Positions 6,029 through 15,360 of a stretch of DNA of 39,683 nucleotides are shown in pieces (within the stretch, counting starts at the first letter, position 1; each line of letters starts with the position of its first letter). The stretch comes from an uncultured Gemmiger sp. GTDB lineage: Bacteria > Bacillota > Clostridia > Oscillospirales > Ruminococcaceae. Both the position numbers and the translations under genes were made by a program. The stretch lies in contig CALXHO010000107.1 of NCBI GenBank assembly GCA_944388125.1, forward strand, positions 1 to 39,683, read 5' to 3'. The notes under the pieces are model-generated. The model did no database searches, was not told where the DNA came from, and saw only the letters and a list, made by a program, of their open reading frames with translations.

Positions 6029-8428
6029 TCAGGAAAAAATCTGTTTGGCAATATCGGCGCTGGCTTTGGCATCCCGGGCATAGAAATCTGCGCCGATCTG
6101 CCGGGCATATTCAGGAGTAAGCACTGCGCCGCCCACCATGACCTTGCAGGGAAGTCCTTCCCTGTGAAGCGCCTCAATGGTGGCCTGCATACTCGCCACT
6201 GTGGTGGTCATCAGCGCCGACAGCCCGACCAACGGCGCACCGGTTTCCCTGACGGCCTGCACTACCGTTTCCGGCGGAACGTCACGCCCCAGATCCAGCA
6301 CATCGTAACCATAGTTTTCCAGGATGACCCGCACAATATTCTTGCCGATATCGTGCACATCTCCCTTGACCGTCGCCAGCACAATGCGGCCGCGGCTCTC
6401 CCCCTGCCGGCCGGAAGCGGCAATCGCCTCCTTGACCAGTTCAAAAGCCGCCTGTGCTGCCGATGCCGACTGCAACAGCTGAGGAAGGAAGATGGTTCCC
6501 TTTTCAAATCCGTCCCCCACTGCGTCCAGAGCGGGGATCAATGTCTCATTGACCAATGTCAGCGGCTCGGTCACCTCAAGCGCCTGCTTGGCAGCCTGAC
6601 GCGCCTCAGCTTTCAGCCCGCGGCGAACTGCATCAAACAATGACATCTGCCCGCCAGAGACCGGAACCTGTGCTGTCGTGTCCGTCTTGGCGGACTGTGT
6701 CGTCTGTACCTGCACACCGGCATAGGCCTCGATATAGTCGGCGCTTTTTTCATCCTGAGAAGTCAGTACACGGAATGCCCGCACTGCTCCCATCATTTCT
6801 GGCGTATTCGGATTGATGATGGCAAGATCCAGCCCCGCCTGCATGGCCATGGTCAGGAATGTAGAATTCATGTACCCGCGGCAGGGCAGGCCGAAGCTGA
6901 TGTTCGACACGCCCAGTACCGTCCGTACACCAAGCTCTTTTTTGCAGCGGGTCAAGGCTTCCAGAGTCTGAGCGGCTCCCTCCTGCTGAGCGCTGGCCGT
7001 CAGCGTCAGGCAATCGATATAGATATCCTCCCGCGGGATACCCACCGATTCAGCCGCCCGGACAATACGCTCCGCAATGGCAAAGCGCTCCCCTGCCGTT
7101 TTGGGGATCCCGTGTTCATCCAGCGTCAGGCCCACCACGGCTGCGCCGTATTTTTTGCACAGCGGCAAAATAGAATCCAGCACAGCCTGTTCCCCGTTGA
7201 CCGAATTGACAATGGGCTTTCCGTTATAAATCCGCAGCGCCCGGGCCAGGGCATCCGGATTGGAGGAATCCAACTGCAGCGGCAGGTCAGTCACTCCCTG
7301 CAGTTCCTTGACCAGATGGGTCAGCACTTCGGCCTCATCAATACCGGGCAGTCCTGCGTTGACATCCAACACCTGCGTCCCTGCCTCGGCCTGTGCCACC
7401 GCCTGCGCGCAGGGATAGGCGGAATCCCCCTCTCTCAGCGCCTGCTGCAGCCGCTTTTTGCCGGTAGGATTGATTCTCTCCCCCACCACGGTGATTCCAT
7501 TGACCTCAACGCACCGCACCGGGGTGCAGAGCACGCTCTTTCGCACAGGTACTTTCCGGGCAGGAACTTTATCCGCAAAAGTCTCTTTCAAAAGCCGGAT
7601 ATATTCTGGATTGCTCCCGCAGCAGCCTCCCACCATGGAAACCCCGGTAGTCAAATATTCCCGCATATCGCGGGCAAACTCTTCCGGCGTGATATCATAG
7701 CTTCCGTCCGGATTAGGCAGTCCTGCATTGGGCTTGACAAATACCGGCATTCCGGCAGGTACACAACGGCACAGACGCTTGGCAAAGGGCAGGATTTCCA
7801 CCGGTCCCAGCGAGCAGTTGATACCGATGCCATCCACGCCCAGACCTGCTGCTGTGGCGGCAAAACTCTCTACCGTACAGCCGGTGAAGGTTCTTCCCCG
7901 GCTCTCAAAGCTCATGGAGACAAGCACCGGAAGATTGCTGTTTTCCTTGGCAGCCAGGATTCCCGCCTTGAGTTCGTACAGATCAGTCATCGTTTCCAGC
8001 ACAATGAGATCGGCCCCTGCCTCCACACCGGCACGCACCATATCGGCAAACTGGGAACAGGCCTCCTCAAATTCCAGCGTTCCCGCCGGAACAAGAAGCT
8101 CCCCCAGCGGGCCGATATCCAGGGCCACCAGTGCTCCGGTTTCAACCGCGGCACGCCGTGCGCAGGCAATGGACTCAGCAATCACCTGCTGTGTGGTATA
8201 TCCGGTCCCCGCCAGTTTTTTAGGATTTGCCCCAAAGGTGTTTGCAAACAGAACGTCCGCGCCCGCCCTTGCATAATCACGATGGATGGCCTCGAGGGTT
8301 TCCGGCATGGAAAACGCAGCCAGTTCCGGTTTTTCTCCGGGTTTCAGCCCCCGCTCATTCAGCTGGGTGCCCATGGCGCCGTCCATAAGAATGAAACGCT
8401 TACGGTCGAACAATTCAGCCAGTTTCAC
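6029..8428 (-). CDS. metH: Cobalamin-dependent methionine synthase lacking the reactivation domain
   Basis: MetH moves a methyl group from methyl-tetrahydrofolate to homocysteine through cobalamin. A GTG at 8428 after GAGGGGG gives 799 residues, against about 1,200 for full-length MetH. The domains in order are homocysteine methyltransferase (about 1-290; zinc ligands Cys205, Cys269, Cys270), pterin binding (from about 312, VVGERINPTGKK), a cobalamin cap, and a Rossmann cobalamin domain with GDVHDIG (Asp690, ligand His692). The protein ends right after the cobalamin domain. The C-terminal SAM-binding reactivation domain is absent but is encoded by the preceding gene, which overlaps this start by 14 nt, so the two are probably translationally coupled. 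metF lies one gene further upstream. Confidence 0.95.
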   Translation of the reverse strand: MKLAELFDRKRFILMDGAMGTQLNERGLKPGEKPELAAFSMPETLEAIHRDYARAGADVLFANTFGANPKKLAGTGYTTQQVIAESIACARRAAVETGALVALDIGPLGELLVPAGTLEFEEACSQFADMVRAGVEAGADLIVLETMTDLYELKAGILAAKENSNLPVLVSMSFESRGRTFTGCTVESFAATAAGLGVDGIGINCSLGPVEILPFAKRLCRCVPAGMPVFVKPNAGLPNPDGSYDITPEEFARDMREYLTTGVSMVGGCCGSNPEYIRLLKETFADKVPARKVPVRKSVLCTPVRCVEVNGITVVGERINPTGKKRLQQALREGDSAYPCAQAVAQAEAGTQVLDVNAGLPGIDEAEVLTHLVKELQGVTDLPLQLDSSNPDALARALRIYNGKPIVNSVNGEQAVLDSILPLCKKYGAAVVGLTLDEHGIPKTAGERFAIAERIVRAAESVGIPREDIYIDCLTLTASAQQEGAAQTLEALTRCKKELGVRTVLGVSNISFGLPCRGYMNSTFLTMAMQAGLDLAIINPNTPEMMGAVRAFRVLTSQDEKSADYIEAYAGVQVQTTQSAKTDTTAQVPVSGGQMSLFDAVRRGLKAEARQAAKQALEVTEPLTLVNETLIPALDAVGDGFEKGTIFLPQLLQSASAAQAAFELVKEAIAASGRQGESRGRIVLATVKGDVHDIGKNIVRVILENYGYDVLDLGRDVPPETVVQAVRETGAPLVGLSALMTTTVASMQATIEALHREGLPCKVMVGGAVLTPEYARQIGADFYARDAKASADIAKQIFS

Positions 8429-9077
8429 AGGTAGTCCCCCTCTTTCGGTATGCGCAGGTCTCGCGCAGTACGCAATGTGCACAGCCTGCTCTTGCCCCGG
8501 TGACCGGGTGCTCTGCCGTGCCCAGAATCGCCGTCACACTCTTGCGCGGCGTCATCAGATGTTCTTTTGTCACGCATAAGCCAATTCCCCGTACTGTATC
8601 CAGTGCAAGGCAAAGCTCATCCTGCATGGCCAGCGGACAGTCGCCATACCCGGGAGAATATCGTCCCGTCATATAGCGGCCCTGTTTTTGCTGCTGCGTG
8701 CGGATCTGTGCTTCCAGATCGTCGCACAGCCCTTCCATCAGAACAGAGGCCGCCGCATCCGCCACAGCTCCCAGTGCAATGTCCCGCAGACATAGCCGGC
8801 GCAGCAGAGCATCCGCCCCGCTGCCAAGGGTCACAGCCATCAGGACCACGCCATCGCATCCCGACAGATGGCGGGCAAGGTCACTTCCTCCGTCATGCAG
8901 CCAGGGAAGATCAGCCGGCAGTTCCCGCCAGATGCCCCGTGGCGTACAGGCAGCGCGCAATTCGCTTTCCGCGGTCCGGAGCAGGGTCTCGGTATTTTCA
9001 TCCGGCGTCCAGTTCGCTGCCCCAAGATAGCGCAGTGTGGTTGCCCGGTCCAGGTTTTTGGGCAGAGACAGTTCCAT
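8415..9077 (-). CDS. Free-standing methionine synthase activation-domain protein with Cys-rich tail
   Basis: The 220-residue product resembles the MetH reactivation domain, which binds SAM and remethylates oxidised cob(II)alamin. The motif RYSPGYGD (139-146) fits the family R-x-x-x-G-Y SAM site, and TPRKSVTAILG (176-186) is also typical. A C-terminal cysteine group (C199, C202, C208, C217) is not part of the E. coli domain and could hold a metal or iron-sulfur centre. That idea is an inference from spacing only. Its stop overlaps the metH start and metF lies 26 nt upstream, which ties it to methionine synthesis. Physical separation from metH means reactivation must work in trans. Confidence 0.85.
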   Translation of the reverse strand: MELSLPKNLDRATTLRYLGAANWTPDENTETLLRTAESELRAACTPRGIWRELPADLPWLHDGGSDLARHLSGCDGVVLMAVTLGSGADALLRRLCLRDIALGAVADAAASVLMEGLCDDLEAQIRTQQQKQGRYMTGRYSPGYGDCPLAMQDELCLALDTVRGIGLCVTKEHLMTPRKSVTAILGTAEHPVTGARAGCAHCVLRETCAYRKRGTTCETG

Positions 9078-9103
9078 CGTATGCTTCCTTCCCCTTCAGT
9101 GCA

Positions 9104-9976
9104 TTATCTCCGGGGCAGAAGATCCCGGATGCCGTCGTAGACCTCAGCAGCCACAGAAGCATCATTCATGGCGTAAAGATGGACGCCGTCCGCACCGCCC
9201 TCAATCAGGTCTCTCAGCTGATTCACGGCGTATTCCACGCCCGCTTTGTTCAGCGACTCAGGGTCATCCTGCCAGCGGGAGATCATCCGGGTAAATTCGG
9301 AGGGCAGGCTTGCGCTGGACAGTGCCACTGTGCGTTCCACCTGGCTGCGGCGCACAATCGGCATGACACCGGCAGAGACCGGCAGCGTGATGCCCGCTTT
9401 GCGTGCCATATTCAGGAAACGGTAAAAATGGCCGTTGTCAAAAAACAGCTGTGTAACCAGATGCTGAGCACCGTTTTCCTGCTTGTGGCGGAGGTTTGCG
9501 ACATCCTGCAGGAGCGTCGGTGCCTCAGGATGACCTTCCGGGTAGCACGCGCCGGACACGCTGATATCTGGGGCCGTCTCGCGGATGTAGGTCATCAGGT
9601 CACTGGCATGGTGAAAATCCGGGCTTTCCGGCCGGAGCGGGGTACGGTCGCCCCGCAGAGCCAGCACATTGCTGACCCCGGCCTCCCGCAGCTTTTGCAG
9701 AAGCTGTGCCGCCGAAGTCCGGTCGCTGCCCATGCAGATCATATGTGCCAGAGGAAGAATTCCCAGTTCCTTTTGCAGGAAATCTGCCACTTCTACGGTA
9801 GACACCCCGCCGGCAGAACCGCCTGCACCGTAAGTAACGCTGATAAAGTCCGGCGAAAGTTCCTTCATCCGGCGCAGCGTCTGCTGCATGGCGGTAAACT
9901 GTGTGGTCTGCTTCGGCGGGAAGCATTCGATGGAAAAGACACAGCTTTTTGCCTGAAACAAGTCCGAAATTTTCAT
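9104..9976 (-). CDS. metF: Methylenetetrahydrofolate reductase
   Basis: MetF is a flavoprotein that reduces 5,10-methylene-THF to 5-methyl-THF, the methyl donor for MetH. The product is 290 residues, the normal bacterial length. Visible family blocks are the N-terminal FSIECFPPK (catalytic Glu), FISVTYGAGGS, ALRGD, GACYPEGHPEAP, and QLFFDNGHF with the Gln near the folate site. The gene lies 26 nt before the reactivation-protein gene and 41 nt after the preceding gene. No T-box, S-box or cobalamin riboswitch fits in that gap, so regulation must come from further upstream. Confidence 0.96.
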   Translation of the reverse strand: MKISDLFQAKSCVFSIECFPPKQTTQFTAMQQTLRRMKELSPDFISVTYGAGGSAGGVSTVEVADFLQKELGILPLAHMICMGSDRTSAAQLLQKLREAGVSNVLALRGDRTPLRPESPDFHHASDLMTYIRETAPDISVSGACYPEGHPEAPTLLQDVANLRHKQENGAQHLVTQLFFDNGHFYRFLNMARKAGITLPVSAGVMPIVRRSQVERTVALSSASLPSEFTRMISRWQDDPESLNKAGVEYAVNQLRDLIEGGADGVHLYAMNDASVAAEVYDGIRDLLPRR

Positions 9977-10017
9977 ATACCCTCGCCCCTTCTATTTTTC
10001 TCGCCCAAATTCTATTT

Positions 10018-11028
10018 TTACGCCGCCTGGTCACTCTGCTGGTCATCCCAGGCCGTGCAGTCCACCTGCATCGTACCGTCATGAGATACTACCGTAACGG
10101 TTCCGTCCAGGTCGGTACGGTAAAATGCCGCACCAATGTTTTCTACCCGTTCCACCACTTCAGCGTGCGGATGCCCGTAATCATTGTCCAGTCCGCAGCT
10201 TGCCACCACGATTTCCGGATCAAGGATAGAGAGAAAATCTTCGGTATTGGAAGTATTGGAACCATGATGTCCTGCCTTGAACAGATCAGCATCCAGCCCA
10301 TACCAGTAACGCTGCACCAGTTGTTCCTCCACCTCCGACTCCGCATCGCCGGTATCCACAAAGCAAAAGGAGCCGGCAGTAAACCGCAGACAGAGGGAAA
10401 GGTTGTTGAGGTTATCCCCTGCCTCCTCCGGTGTCGGGGCGAGCAGCACTTCCAGCTGTCCGCCGCCCAGAAGGTAAGTCGCCCCGGTTGTGGCCTGTAC
10501 CTGAGCAATTCCATACTCTTCCGCGGCCTGGAGCGTACGCTCCAGCATAGCGGACTGCTCCTCCAGGCCATCCAGATCCGGCAGAATCAATGTATCGGTG
10601 GGAAAGGCTTCCAAGACAGCTTCCATCCCTCCGATATGGTCCGAGTGGGGATGCGTCATGACAACGTATTTCAGCCGTTCCACCCCTGCGCCTTCCAGGC
10701 TGCGTAGAAGCTGCTCCTCGGAATCGGAGGTACCAGCGTCGATCAGGCAGAATTCTCCATCCTGACAAATCAGTACCGCGTCCCCCTGCCCGACGTCCAG
10801 AAAGCTGACGGATGTATCCCCGGAAGCCACAACCTCTGCGTCCGGTGTACTGCTTTGGATATCAAGCCGGTCATACAGGTCTTCCCAGGTCGGCACAATC
10901 CCCTGACCACCGTAATACTCGACCACAAAAGCAGCCAATGCAACACAGCAGGCCAGTACCGCTGTCAGTGCAGATGCAATTTTTCGTGCAGTGTCCGAAC
11001 GGTGTCTGCGTCTTTTTCTGCGAGCCAT
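10018..11028 (-). CDS. Membrane-anchored metallo-beta-lactamase-fold hydrolase (ComEC C-terminal-like)
   Basis: The ATG at 11028 gives 336 residues. A very basic start (MARRKRRRHRSD) is followed by one membrane segment (about residues 17-37), so the catalytic part should face outside. The MBL fold shows GQGDAVLI, HPHSDH (metal ligands), GDAESEVEE, GHHGSN and a late GHPH. This is the pattern of free-standing relatives of the ComEC C-terminal domain, which degrade or process nucleic acids or nucleotides. The substrate cannot be read from sequence. The gene begins 13 nt after the ftsK stop and is followed 41 nt later by metF, so it belongs to the same transcription unit. An alternative in-frame start at 11085 would overlap ftsK. 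Confidence 0.85.
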   Translation of the reverse strand: MARRKRRRHRSDTARKIASALTAVLACCVALAAFVVEYYGGQGIVPTWEDLYDRLDIQSSTPDAEVVASGDTSVSFLDVGQGDAVLICQDGEFCLIDAGTSDSEEQLLRSLEGAGVERLKYVVMTHPHSDHIGGMEAVLEAFPTDTLILPDLDGLEEQSAMLERTLQAAEEYGIAQVQATTGATYLLGGGQLEVLLAPTPEEAGDNLNNLSLCLRFTAGSFCFVDTGDAESEVEEQLVQRYWYGLDADLFKAGHHGSNTSNTEDFLSILDPEIVVASCGLDNDYGHPHAEVVERVENIGAAFYRTDLDGTVTVVSHDGTMQVDCTAWDDQQSDQAA

Positions 11029-11041
11029 CTTCTTATGTTCC

Positions 11042-14000
11042 TTACTCTTCCTCCGGACCCAGTTTGCGTTCCTGCCACTGGGCACGGGTGATCAGAACAG
11101 CGCGAGGCTTCGCTCCCTCATAGGGACCGATCACGCCCTCCTGCTCCATCTGATCCATGATTCGGGCAGCACGGGCATATCCCAGCTTACAGCGGCGCTG
11201 CAAAAGGCTGGTAGATGCCTGTCCCGCTTCAATGACACATTCCACTGCCTGGTCAAACATGGGATCGTGGGCCGACGAGCCGTCTGCATCATCGTCCCCC
11301 GAGTCCTTGCCCTTTTCCGACACAGCGCGGCGCTCCATCTCCGCGATCATCTCTTCGTCATACTGGGCCTGGCTGGTCGCCTTGATGAAACTGAGAACCG
11401 CCGAGATTTCCTCATCTGTCACATAGGTGCCCTGGATGCGAATGGGCTTTGCTGCACCCACCGGCAAGAACAGCATATCACCGTTGCCCAGCAGCTTTTC
11501 CGCTCCGCCGGAATCCAAGATCGTCCGGGAATCGATCTGGCTGGACACTGCAAAAGCAATTCGGCTGGGGACATTTGCCTTGATCAGACCGGTAATGACG
11601 TCAACGCTGGGACGCTGCGTGGCAATGATCAGGTGGATGCCCGCCGCACGGGCTTTCTGCGCAATACGGCAGATGTAGTCTTCCACTTCCTTGCCCGCCA
11701 CCATCATCAAGTCAGCCAACTCGTCAATGACAATGGCAATATAGGGCAGATGTTCCAGATTGGAGTACTGTTCCGCCAGCTTATTGTAGCTCTTGATGTC
11801 ACGGACATTATTCTCGGCAAACAGTTTGTAGCGGCGCTCCATCTCCGCCACCGATGCGCCCAGGGCACCGGCCGCCTTGCGCGGTTCGGTCACCACAGGC
11901 ATCAGCAGATGCGGGATTCCGTTATACTCCGCCAGTTCCACGACCTTTGGGTCGATCAGGATGAGTTTGACATCCTCGGGACCCGAGCGGAACAAAAAGC
12001 TGATAATGATAGAATTGACGCACACCGATTTGCCGCTGCCGGTGGAGCCGGCGATGAGCAGATGGGGCATCTTGCACAGGTCCGCCACCTGAGCGGTTCC
12101 TGCAATGTCCTTGCCCAGTGCCATGGTAAGCGGAGAGCGCATATTGATATAGCTCTGCGCCTCAAAGACGCTGCGGATGTTGACCGCCGACCGCACCCGG
12201 TTGGGCACCTCGATGCCCACTGCGGGTTTGCCGGGAATGGGTGCCTCAATGCGGACTCCGGCCGTTGCCAGGTTCAGCGCAATATCATCCGCCAGATTGG
12301 TGATGCGGCTGATCTTTACGCCGGCCTGAGGCTGGAGCTCATACCGCGTCACCGAAGGTCCGCGGCAGATATCCAGAATCCTGGTTTTCACGCCGAAGCT
12401 GTCCAGCGTCTTGACCAGAGTGTCCGCATTCTTTTTCATTTCCCGGGCAGCCCCCGCATCATCCTCCGCGCGGGAAGGATTGAAAAGATTCAGGGACGGG
12501 TAGCAATAGGGCTGATGCTCTTTTTGCTCTGCAACAAGCTCGGACAAAGGGGCCGTCTGTTCAGCCTTGTCTGCCCGGGGCAGCGTATGCACCGGTTCAG
12601 AGGCAGAATTTCCCACCGACTCACTGACGCGCAGACGTCCTGCCGCCGTCGGCTGCGAGTCCGGCTGCCTATCCTCCGCAGGGGGTGCAAGGGGTGCTCT
12701 GGAAACCTCAGCAGCCGCCGAGGCACCGTTGAGTAGGCTTCCCATGGGCACACCGGCATTCCAGGCCGCCTGTGCCTGATCAAAGCTGCCGCCGATGGAA
12801 GGAATCACATCCGTCGTTCCCAAAGGATCCGGCTGAGAGTGATCCACCATTCCCGCAGTGCCAGTCTGCCGGGAGACATTCAGTCGAATTTCGCCCACAG
12901 GGGCATCTTCATCGTTCTGGGGCAGCTCTCCCATAGCCTTCTGGATCAGGTCATCCAACTCGCTGGCGGAAGTGGTATCCGGATCGGGCGTTGCTTCCAG
13001 ATGGAGGGAGAAATCTTCCTCCGGCTCAGCCGCCTGTCGGACCGGCTCAAGCCGCTGTGGAGCCTTCTTCTCTCTCTTTCCCAACTGTTCCAGCGGATCA
13101 AGGCCGAATGTACCGCCGGGGCCGATCACCACCGGTTCCAGCGGGTCGTGTTCCACCGCTTCCTGCAAGGCACGGCTGGACATATCCGGGCCAAGATCCA
13201 CATCGAAGGAAGCGCGGGACTCTGTTTCCGGCATGACCGGCATCTGGGCAGCCGGTTCGGGGCGGGCCGTTTCCTGACTTTGCGCCCGGCGGCCGTTGCG
13301 GCGTGCCTCATCCTGTGCCAGATAAGGGGCCGCGTCAAACGCCGGGTGATGCGGCACGTTCTGTGCCGGATCCTGAGGCAACGTTCCGGTCAGATTTTCA
13401 ATTGGCTCCTCCTCCGGACCGCCCGCAAAAAGCTGCGTATCATAGGCGTCTTCCTCTTCATAGGAAGATGCACGTGCCTCTTTCAGCCGTGCGGCCTGAT
13501 AGGCAATAAACTGCACCACATCCCGCGGCGTGACGGCAAAGAACACCATCAGTCCGGTGGCAAACAGCAAGAGCATAACAAAGTTGGCTGCCGGGCGCCC
13601 GCAAAGCGCCACCAGAGTAGCACCGATGGCTCCGCCAAAAACGCCGCCGCTCCAGAACTTGCTTTGCCCCCAAGCAAACAGGGTCTGCACAACCTGAATA
13701 AAATTGGAATCCCCCACCTTGAAATCCGAAAAGACGATGGGTACACTTGCGCAAACCAGTGCAAGAAGCAGCGTCTTGGCCAAGAACTTGCCCACCAGAT
13801 AACCCGATGCAATCAGATAGGCAAGATACAGCAAAAGCGGTCCGACCAGATAGGTTACAATGCCAAACACGCCGAACATCCAACTGCGCACAACGCTCCA
13901 TGCGCTCTGTCCAGGTACGATAACCAGCGCGATGGCCAGAATTCCCACCGCAGCAAGAGGAATGCTTCCCATAACACTGTTGCGTTCCTGGCGTCTGCGG

Positions 14001-14149
14001 GCACGGTTGGCCGCCGAGCGGGACGGGCTTTTTTTCTGCCCGGATGCCTTGGACTGAGTGGCAGACCGGCGCTTTGCCGATGAACTGCTACGCGATGATG
14101 ATTTCTGAGATGATTTTCCGGAGCCTTTTCCGGAGCAAGACTGTGCCAT
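11042..14149 (-). CDS. ftsK: DNA translocase FtsK/SpoIIIE
   Basis: This ATP-driven DNA pump clears chromosomes from the division or sporulation septum. The ATG at 14149 follows GAGGAG and gives 1,035 residues; an in-frame TTG at 14167 overlaps that site. A Ser/Lys-rich head precedes membrane segments between about residues 60 and 205, then a long charged, low-complexity linker (about 230-540). The motor has Walker A AGSTGSGKS, a Walker B region IVIDELADLMM and IATQRPSVD. The C-terminal gamma winged helix (QASTSLLQRRCKLGYARAARIMD) recognises orienting sequences. The sporulation genes elsewhere in the window favour a SpoIIIE-like role, but FtsK and SpoIIIE are not separable here. A promoter candidate lies upstream at 14267-14295. 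Confidence 0.95.
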   Translation of the reverse strand: MAQSCSGKGSGKSSQKSSSRSSSSAKRRSATQSKASGQKKSPSRSAANRARRRQERNSVMGSIPLAAVGILAIALVIVPGQSAWSVVRSWMFGVFGIVTYLVGPLLLYLAYLIASGYLVGKFLAKTLLLALVCASVPIVFSDFKVGDSNFIQVVQTLFAWGQSKFWSGGVFGGAIGATLVALCGRPAANFVMLLLFATGLMVFFAVTPRDVVQFIAYQAARLKEARASSYEEEDAYDTQLFAGGPEEEPIENLTGTLPQDPAQNVPHHPAFDAAPYLAQDEARRNGRRAQSQETARPEPAAQMPVMPETESRASFDVDLGPDMSSRALQEAVEHDPLEPVVIGPGGTFGLDPLEQLGKREKKAPQRLEPVRQAAEPEEDFSLHLEATPDPDTTSASELDDLIQKAMGELPQNDEDAPVGEIRLNVSRQTGTAGMVDHSQPDPLGTTDVIPSIGGSFDQAQAAWNAGVPMGSLLNGASAAAEVSRAPLAPPAEDRQPDSQPTAAGRLRVSESVGNSASEPVHTLPRADKAEQTAPLSELVAEQKEHQPYCYPSLNLFNPSRAEDDAGAAREMKKNADTLVKTLDSFGVKTRILDICRGPSVTRYELQPQAGVKISRITNLADDIALNLATAGVRIEAPIPGKPAVGIEVPNRVRSAVNIRSVFEAQSYINMRSPLTMALGKDIAGTAQVADLCKMPHLLIAGSTGSGKSVCVNSIIISFLFRSGPEDVKLILIDPKVVELAEYNGIPHLLMPVVTEPRKAAGALGASVAEMERRYKLFAENNVRDIKSYNKLAEQYSNLEHLPYIAIVIDELADLMMVAGKEVEDYICRIAQKARAAGIHLIIATQRPSVDVITGLIKANVPSRIAFAVSSQIDSRTILDSGGAEKLLGNGDMLFLPVGAAKPIRIQGTYVTDEEISAVLSFIKATSQAQYDEEMIAEMERRAVSEKGKDSGDDDADGSSAHDPMFDQAVECVIEAGQASTSLLQRRCKLGYARAARIMDQMEQEGVIGPYEGAKPRAVLITRAQWQERKLGPEEE

Positions 14150-14266
14150 TTTCGATGTACTCCTCAAACAATCATTGGTATCTTATCGTTTGCAGAATTT
14201 ATGTAGCAAAAGGGGCCCGGCACCAGACCTGGTACTGAACTCCTTTATAAAAATCCATGGTTTATT

Positions 14267-14295
14267 ATTTTATCATGAATAGGCCGGATTGTAAA
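14267..14295 (-). promoter_or_regulatory. Sigma-A promoter for the ftsK-metH transcription unit
   Basis: On the minus strand TTTACA (14295-14290) is 17 bp from TAAAAT (14272-14267). The leader would be about 110 nt and contains the short hairpin ACCAG-GT-CTGGT. No known riboswitch was recognised in it. Confidence 0.6.
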
Positions 14296-14395
14296 ATCCA
14301 ACAAAGGTTTTTACGCCGGGTTTCGTTGTAAAACCTTCCTTATAATAGAAGACAAACTTTTGGCGTATCTCACAAAAATGGAGTTTCCCACAAGC

Positions 14396-15097
14396 TCACC
14401 GGTTCTTTTCAATCTCGCCGTACAAATACCCCAAAGCATCCCCCAGTCCCCCCAGCGAATCAATCAGGCCTTCCTGCACAGCCTGTTCGCCGTTCAGCAC
14501 GGTCCCCATATCCATCACCAGTTCACCGGTATTGTGCATCAGCTGGGTAAATCGCTTGGCGGAAATTCTGGAGTGCTTTGCAACAAAGCCGACGATGCGT
14601 TCCTGCATCTGCTCAAAATACCGAAGCGTCTGCGGAACCCCCAGCACCATGCCGGAATGGCGCACCGGATGCACCGTCATGGTTGCTGTCGGCACAATAA
14701 AGCTGCGGCCGGCAGACACCGCCAACGGAATTCCGATAGAATGCCCTCCGCCCAGAACCAGCGTTGCGCTGGGTTTGGTCAGGCCGGCAATCAGTTCTGC
14801 CAGTGCCAGCCCCGCTTCCACATCGCCCCCGACCGTATTCAGAATCACAAGAAGTCCCTCGATTTCCGGATCTTCTTCAATATCCACCAGCTGAGGGATC
14901 ACATGCTCATATTTTGTTGTTTTTTGATTGTCTGGCGACAATGTGTGTCCTTCAATCGTTCCCACTACAGTCAGACAATGAATGGCATACCTTCCCCGTG
15001 TCGCCGCAACACTGCCGCTTTCAGCAATCATATCTTGTTCTTTCTGCCTTTGCAGAGTGTCTTCCCGTTCTCCGGCCATGCTATTTCTGGTACTCAT
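14396..15097 (-). CDS. tepA: ClpP-like serine protease homologue, TepA family
   Basis: The ATG at 15097 follows AGGGAGGG and gives 233 residues. The fold is the ClpP/crotonase type: a glycine-rich strand turn LNTVGGDVEAGLALAELI, a nucleophile-like GGGHSIGIPLAVSAG, then TMTVHPVRHSG with candidate catalytic His. In Bacillus the homologue (YmfB/TepA) lies next to spoIIIE and has been linked to protein export. The same neighbourhood is seen here, with ftsK/spoIIIE next on the same strand about 250 bp downstream. The head before residue 40 is polar with no signal peptide, so it is probably cytoplasmic. The catalytic triad is inferred from position only. Confidence 0.85.
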   Translation of the reverse strand: MSTRNSMAGEREDTLQRQKEQDMIAESGSVAATRGRYAIHCLTVVGTIEGHTLSPDNQKTTKYEHVIPQLVDIEEDPEIEGLLVILNTVGGDVEAGLALAELIAGLTKPSATLVLGGGHSIGIPLAVSAGRSFIVPTATMTVHPVRHSGMVLGVPQTLRYFEQMQERIVGFVAKHSRISAKRFTQLMHNTGELVMDMGTVLNGEQAVQEGLIDSLGGLGDALGYLYGEIEKNR

Positions 15098-15218
15098 CGC
15101 GGACCCTCCCTTTTTTCCGAGATTTATTTTGCCGGCGCCGTTGGCCGTGTTCCTTTGGCAGTATGCCCAGCTATGACAGTCGATATTTAGCAACGAATAC
15201 AAAAACTTAGATAAAAAA

Positions 15219-15247
15219 TTGACAACTGTCGGCAGATTGATTATACT
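15219..15247 (+). promoter_or_regulatory. Sigma-A promoter for rex
   Basis: TTGACA (15219-15224) and TATACT (15242-15247) are separated by 17 bp. The palindrome ATTTAT-AGCA-ATAAAT (15249-15264) follows immediately over the expected start point and is a candidate operator. It matches the Rex consensus only weakly, so autoregulation is a guess. Confidence 0.75.
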
Positions 15248-15360
15248 AATTTATAGCAATAAATGTTCGTTTGGCGTACGGCTCAAAAAGGCCGGTCCGC
15301 CGTTGGAAAGAAATTTCGGCATTTTCGATTATGCCTTTGCACGGGAGGTGCACATTCGCC

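Noticed and set aside
7112-8434. A 440-codon open frame antisense to metH
   Set aside because: It has no ribosome site or domain and overlaps a fully recognised gene.
9977-10017. Riboswitch upstream of metF
   Set aside because: The 41-nt gap is too short for a SAM or cobalamin riboswitch, and the genes appear to be read from the ftsK promoter.
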